NCBI GenBank assembly: GCA_048054495.1
Contig: JBGMQN010000003.1
Span: 1 to 9,214 of the forward strand
Reading direction: 5' to 3'
Length of the DNA stretch: 9,214 nucleotides
DNA from: JADFRG01 sp048054495
GTDB lineage: Bacteria > Chloroflexota > Anaerolineae > Anaerolineales > E44-bin32
Below the pieces are notes generated by a model. That model was given only the letters and a program-made list of their open reading frames with translations, had not been told where the DNA came from and made no database searches. This document shows positions 5,372 through 9,214 of the stretch, piece after piece (the stretch's first letter is position 1; each line of letters starts with the position of its first letter). Position numbers and translations under genes: made by a program.

Positions 5372-5400
5372 TACAGACAGTGATATGTCCTTCCTATACT
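5372..5400 (+). promoter_or_regulatory. Predicted promoter for dnaK
   Basis: TATACT (5395-5400) matches the -10 consensus at five of six positions. TACAGA (5372-5377), 17 bases upstream, is a poor -35, so the promoter may need an activator or another sigma factor. Transcription would start near 5407, about 67 bases before dnaK. Confidence 0.35.
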
Positions 5401-5473
5401 GTGTTAACGATCCTCTTGTGCGGCTCGAGTATCATAGAAACGAAAATCTCATATAGGGGTGAGGTAAACATTA

Positions 5474-7381
5474 ATGGCAAAGATCATTGGAATTGATTTA
5501 GGCACGACCAACAGTGTCGTGGCGGTAATGGAAGCGGGAGATCCGGTTGTCATTACCTCCGCGGAAGGCGGGCGATTAGTACCGTCGGTCGTGGCATTTA
5601 CAAAGAGTGGCGAGCGACTGGTCGGACAAACCGCAAAGCGCCAGGCGGTCGTCAATTCAGAGAATACGGTGTATTCGATCAAGCGCTTCATGGGTCGACG
5701 CTGGGACGAGGTCGAAGGAGAGCGCAAGATGGTCTCCTACGATACGGTCAAGGGCGGCAGCGATGACGTTCGTGTCAAGATCCCGATGAACGATCGGGAA
5801 TACACGCCGCAGGAGATCTCGGCCATGGTACTTGGGAAGCTGAAGACCGATGCCGAGGCCTACCTGGGTGAGAGCATCACCCGCGCGGTGATCACGGTCC
5901 CCGCCTACTTCAACGACTCACAGCGTCAGGCCACCAAGGATGCCGGCAAGATCGCCGGCCTTGAAGTGATGCGGATCATTAATGAGCCGACCGCGGCCGC
6001 GCTAGCGTACGGCTTGGATAAGAAGGAAAACGAGACCATCCTGGTCTTTGACCTGGGTGGCGGTACATTCGACGTCAGCTTGCTCGAGGTGGGTGACGGC
6101 GTGGTCGAGGTCAAGGCCACCAACGGTGATACGCACCTGGGTGGCGATGACTGGGATCAGCGCATCCTGACCTGGATAGCGGGTGAGTTTAAAAAGGATC
6201 AGGGCATTGATCTGCTAGAGGATCGACAGGCCTTGCAGCGACTGCGCGAGGCGGCCGAGAAGGCCAAGATCGAACTCACTTCGGTGACTGAAACCGATAT
6301 CAATCTGCCCTACGTGTCGGCGGATGCCTCGGGACCCAAGCACCTGCAGATGAAGCTCACACGCGCGAAGTTCGAGCAGCTGAGCGAAGATCTCGTAGGT
6401 CGCATCAAGGGACCCTTCCTGTCTGTGCTGAAGGATGCCGGGATGCAGGCCAGCGAGGTGGACGAAGTTGTGCTAGTTGGCGGAGCTACCAGGATGCCGA
6501 TGGTGCAGGATCTAGTTCGCTTGCTGACCGACAAGGAGCCGCACAAGGGTGTGAATCCAGATGAAGTCGTAGCAGTGGGCGCGGCGATCCAGGCCGGTGT
6601 GCTGGCGGGAGACGTCAAGGACGTTCTGCTGCTCGATGTGACTCCGCTCTCACTGGGCGTTGAGACGCTAGGCAGCGTGATGACGAGTTTGATCGACCGC
6701 AATACCACGATCCCCATCAAGAAGCAGGAGACCTTCTCGACCGCCGAGGAAAACCAGACCGCAGTGGACATCCACGTGCTGCAAGGTGAGCGGTCGATGG
6801 CATCCGATAACAATACGCTGGGAAGGTTTCGGCTGGACGGCATTCCGTCGGCGCCACGCGGAGTCCCTCAAATTGAAGTGACCTTCGACATTGACGCCAA
6901 CGGGATCCTGAATGTGAAAGCAAAGGACAAGGCTACCGGCAAAGAACAGTCCGTCACCATCACGGCCTCTACGAATTTGAACGCGGGTGACGTGGAGCGG
7001 ATGGTGGAGGAAGCGAAGTCGCACGAAGCCGAAGATCGAAAGCGGAAGGAATTCGCTGACGCGCGTAATTCGGGTGACAGCCTGGCCTACCAGGCGGAAA
7101 AGACTTTAAACGAGCTCGGTGACAAGGTACCGGAGGATGATCGTGAGCGGATCGAAGGCAAGGTCAAGGAGCTGCGTGAGGCTCTCGAGGGAGATGATCT
7201 GGAGCGGATCAAGCAGCTGACAGAAGAGGTCCAGCAGGCGAGCTACGCGCTCAGCCAGCAGCTCTATGCACAGGAAGGCGAAGCCTCCCAGCCTCAGCCA
7301 GAAACTGAGACCGAGGGCGGTGGCGCGAAGGAGGGTGAGGAAGAAGGCGATGTCGTCGAGGGCGAGTTCCGCGAGGCATAA
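5474..7381 (+). CDS. dnaK: Chaperone protein DnaK (Hsp70), 635 aa
   Basis: DnaK binds exposed hydrophobic segments of unfolded proteins in an ATP-driven cycle in the cytoplasm, working with DnaJ and GrpE. The N-terminal ATPase domain shows IGIDLGTTNSVVAV at about 5-18, TVPAYFNDSQRQATKDAG at about 141-158, INEPTAAALAYGLDK at about 169-183, the phosphate loop DLGGGTFDVSLLE at about 193-205 and VLVGGATRMP at about 333-342. The linker DVLLLDVTP is at about 383-391, then the substrate-binding beta domain and helical lid, and the tail ends in DVVEGEF. The segment after FMGRRW, up to REYTPQEIS, keeps the insert missing from Firmicutes and Actinobacteria. The ATG has a strong GGGGTGAGG ribosome site. 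No grpE, dnaJ or hrcA gene is adjacent, so it is a single-gene unit closed by its own terminator. It may be one of several copies. Confidence 0.98.
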   Translation: MAKIIGIDLGTTNSVVAVMEAGDPVVITSAEGGRLVPSVVAFTKSGERLVGQTAKRQAVVNSENTVYSIKRFMGRRWDEVEGERKMVSYDTVKGGSDDVRVKIPMNDREYTPQEISAMVLGKLKTDAEAYLGESITRAVITVPAYFNDSQRQATKDAGKIAGLEVMRIINEPTAAALAYGLDKKENETILVFDLGGGTFDVSLLEVGDGVVEVKATNGDTHLGGDDWDQRILTWIAGEFKKDQGIDLLEDRQALQRLREAAEKAKIELTSVTETDINLPYVSADASGPKHLQMKLTRAKFEQLSEDLVGRIKGPFLSVLKDAGMQASEVDEVVLVGGATRMPMVQDLVRLLTDKEPHKGVNPDEVVAVGAAIQAGVLAGDVKDVLLLDVTPLSLGVETLGSVMTSLIDRNTTIPIKKQETFSTAEENQTAVDIHVLQGERSMASDNNTLGRFRLDGIPSAPRGVPQIEVTFDIDANGILNVKAKDKATGKEQSVTITASTNLNAGDVERMVEEAKSHEAEDRKRKEFADARNSGDSLAYQAEKTLNELGDKVPEDDRERIEGKVKELREALEGDDLERIKQLTEEVQQASYALSQQLYAQEGEASQPQPETETEGGGAKEGEEEGDVVEGEFREA

Positions 7382-7403
7382 GCCGACCGATAATAAGACA
7401 GAC

Positions 7404-7437
7404 AAGGGCCGTCTCGATCAGACGGCCCTTTTTCTTT
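7404..7437 (+). terminator. Rho-independent terminator of dnaK
   Basis: AAGGGCCGTCT (7404-7414) pairs perfectly with AGACGGCCCTT (7420-7430) around a five-base loop. It is followed by a T-rich tract through 7437. This is the clearest terminator in the window and separates dnaK from the BON-domain gene. Confidence 0.95.
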
Positions 7438-7452
7438 GTGCTGGGCGCGTAA

Positions 7453-7481
7453 TTCGCAGCGCAATACTCGAGAGCTATAAT
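7453..7481 (+). promoter_or_regulatory. Promoter for the BON-domain gene
   Basis: A perfect TATAAT (7476-7481) lies 17 bases after TTCGCA (7453-7458), which matches the -35 consensus at four of six positions. Transcription would start near 7488, giving a leader of about 19 bases that holds the GGGAGGA ribosome site. This places the ATG at 7480 inside the promoter and rules it out as the start. Confidence 0.7.
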
Positions 7482-7506
7482 GGCACGTGAGGGAGGATCA
7501 ATAGCT

Positions 7507-7950
7507 ATGACCGACGCGCCCGTAATGACCGTCGAAGATCTTGCATCCGCGGTAGAGACCGCGCTTTGGAATTACGCTCCGATCCGCGAGTCGTTCTATG
7601 ACCTGCGGGTTAAGGTGTCTCCGGACGGAAGGGTCGAGGTCTCTGGACCGGTGCGCTCGGGACTGATCAAGGATGGAGTCTTGGAGACGTTGCGGTGGGT
7701 ACCCGGTGTGACAGGTATCGTGGATGGGATGGTCGCGGACAGCGAGCTCGAGATCGAGGTGGCCGTCGCTCTCGCCAGGGACCCACGTCTAGAAGGGCTC
7801 CCGCCCGGCGCGATTGCTGTTCGCAGCCATCTGGGGGAAGTGACCTTGCTGGGTCATCTGATAGATGACTCCATGAGAGGGACCGCGGTAGAAGTGGCAA
7901 GCCAAGTGATTGGCGTGAAAAAGATTGATGATCGTACCGTTGCCCGATGA
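7507..7950 (+). CDS. Protein with two BON domains, 147 aa
   Basis: BON domains are small alpha/beta modules that often bind phospholipid or act as adaptors. Two copies appear in tandem. The first spans about 8-78, with DLRVKVSPDGRVEVSGPVRS followed by VLETLRWVPGVTGIVDGMVAD. The second spans about 82-147, with GAIAVRSHLGEVTLLGHLIDDS and VEVASQVIGVKKIDDRTVA. Each shows the family's pattern of a strand, a conserved glycine, a helix and a V-x-x-V-x-N-like closing strand. There is no signal peptide or lipobox, so unlike OsmY-type proteins it is probably cytoplasmic. I chose ATG 7507 because GGGAGGA lies nine bases upstream and the ATG at 7480 overlaps the promoter. It has its own promoter and no obvious operon partner. 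Confidence 0.85.
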   Translation: MTDAPVMTVEDLASAVETALWNYAPIRESFYDLRVKVSPDGRVEVSGPVRSGLIKDGVLETLRWVPGVTGIVDGMVADSELEIEVAVALARDPRLEGLPPGAIAVRSHLGEVTLLGHLIDDSMRGTAVEVASQVIGVKKIDDRTVAR

Positions 7951-7981
7951 CCCACTTCCCACCGACGTAAGCCAGCTTTCC

Positions 7982-8011
7982 TAGACTCCCGCGGACAGCG
8001 CACGATATAAT
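7982..8011 (+). promoter_or_regulatory. Predicted promoter for the aminotransferase gene
   Basis: TATAAT (8006-8011) is a perfect -10. TAGACT (7982-7987), 18 bases upstream, matches the -35 consensus at four of six positions. Transcription would start near 8018, leaving an untranslated leader of about 143 bases. Confidence 0.55.
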
Positions 8012-8039
8012 GAAATCGCCAGACCCGACGCCTGCATTC

Positions 8040-8161
8040 TCACTGCGGGCAGTTCTGTCTCCGGAAGCGGTCGGGCTGAAGAATACAATCTGACAGACCG
8101 CTCATATACCTTGCTCGCGGAGCGACATCACAACCGGGGCCTGGCAGGAGGCTTGCCCAGG
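8040..8161 (+). promoter_or_regulatory. Leader of the aminotransferase gene with competing hairpins
   Basis: AGCGGTC (8066-8072) pairs with GACCGCT (8096-8102), while part of the right arm could instead pair with the upstream TCTGTC segment near 8055-8060. A second hairpin places the ribosome site AGGAGG (8146-8151) in a loop: CCTGGC (8140-8145) pairs with 8155-8161, one base bulged, and the stem includes the G of the GTG start. I see no T-box core and no leader peptide rich in branched-chain codons. Regulation by this leader is inference. Confidence 0.35.
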
Positions 8162-9105
8162 TGACCTTACCCCAATACGCGTATTTCAAAGGAAAGATCG
8201 TCCCCTACTCCGATGCCAAAGTCGGCGTGCTAACCCACGCGCTGAACTACGGGACAGCGGCCTTTGGGGGCATTCGCGGCTATTGGAACGAAGAGCAGGA
8301 ACAACTCTTCGTCTTTCGCCCACTGGACCACTACGAGCGGCTTCTAAGTTCCGGCAAGCTGATATGCTCAGAAGTCACCTACACGACCGAAGGACTGAGA
8401 GACATAACCTTTGAGCTACTCCGCAAAGAGGGCTTGACGGAGGACTGTTACATCCGTCCGCTGCTATACAAGGCGGACGAGATGATCGGTGTTAGACTGC
8501 ACGACCTGACCGACGAGATCACGATTGTAGCCGTGCCGTTCCGCAAGTACGTGGAGCATGACGATCGCGCTCACGTCACTTTCTCCTCCTGGCGTCGCGT
8601 GGAGGACAATGCCATGCCAGCCAGAGGAAAGATCAGCGGGGTGTACGTGAACACGGCTTTGGTGAAGACCGATGCGCTGCGCGCCGGCTTCGATGAAGCC
8701 CTGGTGCTCAACAACGACGGCCACCTGGCCGAGGGCAGCGCGGAAAACGTGTTCATGCTCCGGAATGGCACATTGGTTACTCCACCCGTAACCGACAACA
8801 TCCTTGAAGGCATCACGCGCCGCACCGTCATCGAGTTGGCACAAAAGGAACTTGGCCTGGACGTGATCGAACGCTCGATCGACCGCACGGAAGTCTATCT
8901 TTGCGATGAGCTTTTCCTGACCGGGACGGCGGCCAAGATCACGGCGGTTACCAAAGTTGATTTTCGCGAAGTCGGTACCGGCGAAATGGGCCCCGTCACC
9001 CGACAGCTGCGTGAGATCTATGAGGACATCATCCGCGGCAGAGAGTCCAAATACGCACACTGGGTTGAGGCGGTATATGAAAGCGAACCTGTAGCCGTAA
9101 AGTAA
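8161..9105 (+). CDS. ilvE: Branched-chain amino acid aminotransferase, 314 aa
   Basis: This PLP enzyme of fold type IV transfers the amino group between glutamate and the 2-oxo acids of leucine, isoleucine and valine, the last step of their synthesis. HALNYGTAAFGGIRGYW at about 26-42 opens the substrate pocket, and CYIRPLLY is at about 96-103. The PLP lysine is predicted as Lys157 in ARGKISGVYVNTALVK, with Tyr162 and with Glu191 in LAEGSAENVF. LEGITRRTVIELA is at about 215-227 and FLTGTAAKITAV at about 252-263. Spacing from Lys to Tyr and Glu matches E. coli IlvE. Length is usual. GTG is the start, nine bases after AGGAGG. D-amino-acid aminotransferase and aminodeoxychorismate lyase share the fold, but GIRGYW with GTAAKITAV favours IlvE. 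Confidence 0.93.
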   Translation: MTLPQYAYFKGKIVPYSDAKVGVLTHALNYGTAAFGGIRGYWNEEQEQLFVFRPLDHYERLLSSGKLICSEVTYTTEGLRDITFELLRKEGLTEDCYIRPLLYKADEMIGVRLHDLTDEITIVAVPFRKYVEHDDRAHVTFSSWRRVEDNAMPARGKISGVYVNTALVKTDALRAGFDEALVLNNDGHLAEGSAENVFMLRNGTLVTPPVTDNILEGITRRTVIELAQKELGLDVIERSIDRTEVYLCDELFLTGTAAKITAVTKVDFREVGTGEMGPVTRQLREIYEDIIRGRESKYAHWVEAVYESEPVAVK

Positions 9106-9129
9106 CAGCCCAGGCCCCGCGCATTTCGC

Positions 9130-9195
9130 CAGCACAGACCCTCGAGCACATCCGGGGGTCTGCTGATTCACAAGATAGAGCGGATGACCCCGCTC
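9130..9195. repeat. Two hairpins after the aminotransferase gene
   Basis: CAGC-AC-AGACCC (9130-9141) pairs with GGGTCT-GCTG (9156-9165), giving ten pairs with a two-base bulge. GAGCGG (9178-9183) pairs with CCGCTC (9190-9195). Neither is followed by a T run, so they are weak terminator candidates. The window ends shortly after, with no further gene visible. Confidence 0.45.
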
Positions 9196-9214
9196 GATCG
9201 GGTTATGCTTGGCT

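Noticed and set aside
5283..5473. CIRCE or HspR operator before dnaK
   Set aside because: I found neither TTAGCACTC/GAGTGCTAA nor CTTGAGT/ACTCAAG. The CTCGAG near 5423 is not part of either motif.
6310..6843. Long antisense frames inside dnaK and other genes
   Set aside because: They mirror the codon bias of strongly supported genes on the other strand and show no recognisable domain or ribosome site.
7480..7506. BON protein start at ATG 7480
   Set aside because: The ATG overlaps a perfect TATAAT, and the added residues come from reading through the ribosome site.
8012..8160. T-box riboswitch before the aminotransferase
   Set aside because: The conserved T-box core (AGGGTGGTACCGCG-like) and a terminator hairpin with a U run are absent.
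1..9214. CRISPR array, insertion sequence, prophage or tRNA gene
   Set aside because: I saw no regularly spaced repeats, transposase or integrase, terminal inverted repeats, or tRNA cloverleaf sequence.

Overview
This is a GC-rich bacterial window of mostly housekeeping genes. The proteins (DUF427, DUF1684, a two-BON-domain protein, and a DnaK that carries the insert seen in most bacteria outside Firmicutes and Actinobacteria) suggest an environmental bacterium. My best guess is a Chloroflexota-like lineage; this rests on general protein character and is low confidence.

Layout. Positions 9-1568 (minus) hold a thiolase followed by a small DUF427 protein, separated by a perfect 12-bp inverted repeat. 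From 1610 (plus) comes a divergent unit: a possible 37-residue lipoprotein-like reading frame, a 19-codon frame and an MFS transporter, linked by two ATGA start/stop overlaps. Positions 2979-3477 carry no convincing gene, but 3178-3471 look like a structured plus-strand RNA closed by an 11-bp helix and holding three tetraloop hairpins. Positions 3478-4423 (minus) are a two-gene overlapping unit: a PD-(D/E)xK-like nuclease-fold protein, probably translated from a leaderless GTG, then hypoxanthine phosphoribosyltransferase. Positions 4506-5282 (minus) hold a DUF1684 protein preceded by what looks like a broken small membrane protein, with an in-frame amber codon and perhaps a frameshift. The plus strand then carries dnaK with a strong terminator, a two-BON-domain protein with its own near-consensus promoter, and a branched-chain aminotransferase with a leader of about 140 nt.

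How the genes relate. The window is a mosaic of short transcription units rather than one pathway. Thiolase (acyl-CoA metabolism), the aminotransferase (branched-chain amino acids), HPRT (purine salvage) and DnaK (protein folding) act independently. The tight links visible in sequence are nuclease-like protein/HPRT (overlapping genes), small membrane protein/DUF1684 (9-base gap) and lipoprotein-like frame/MFS (ATGA chain).

The most interesting signals are the unassigned structured RNA at 3178-3471, the ATGA chain before the MFS gene, the amber-interrupted small membrane protein before DUF1684, and the nuclease-like/HPRT pair in which HPRT has an altered PRPP motif.
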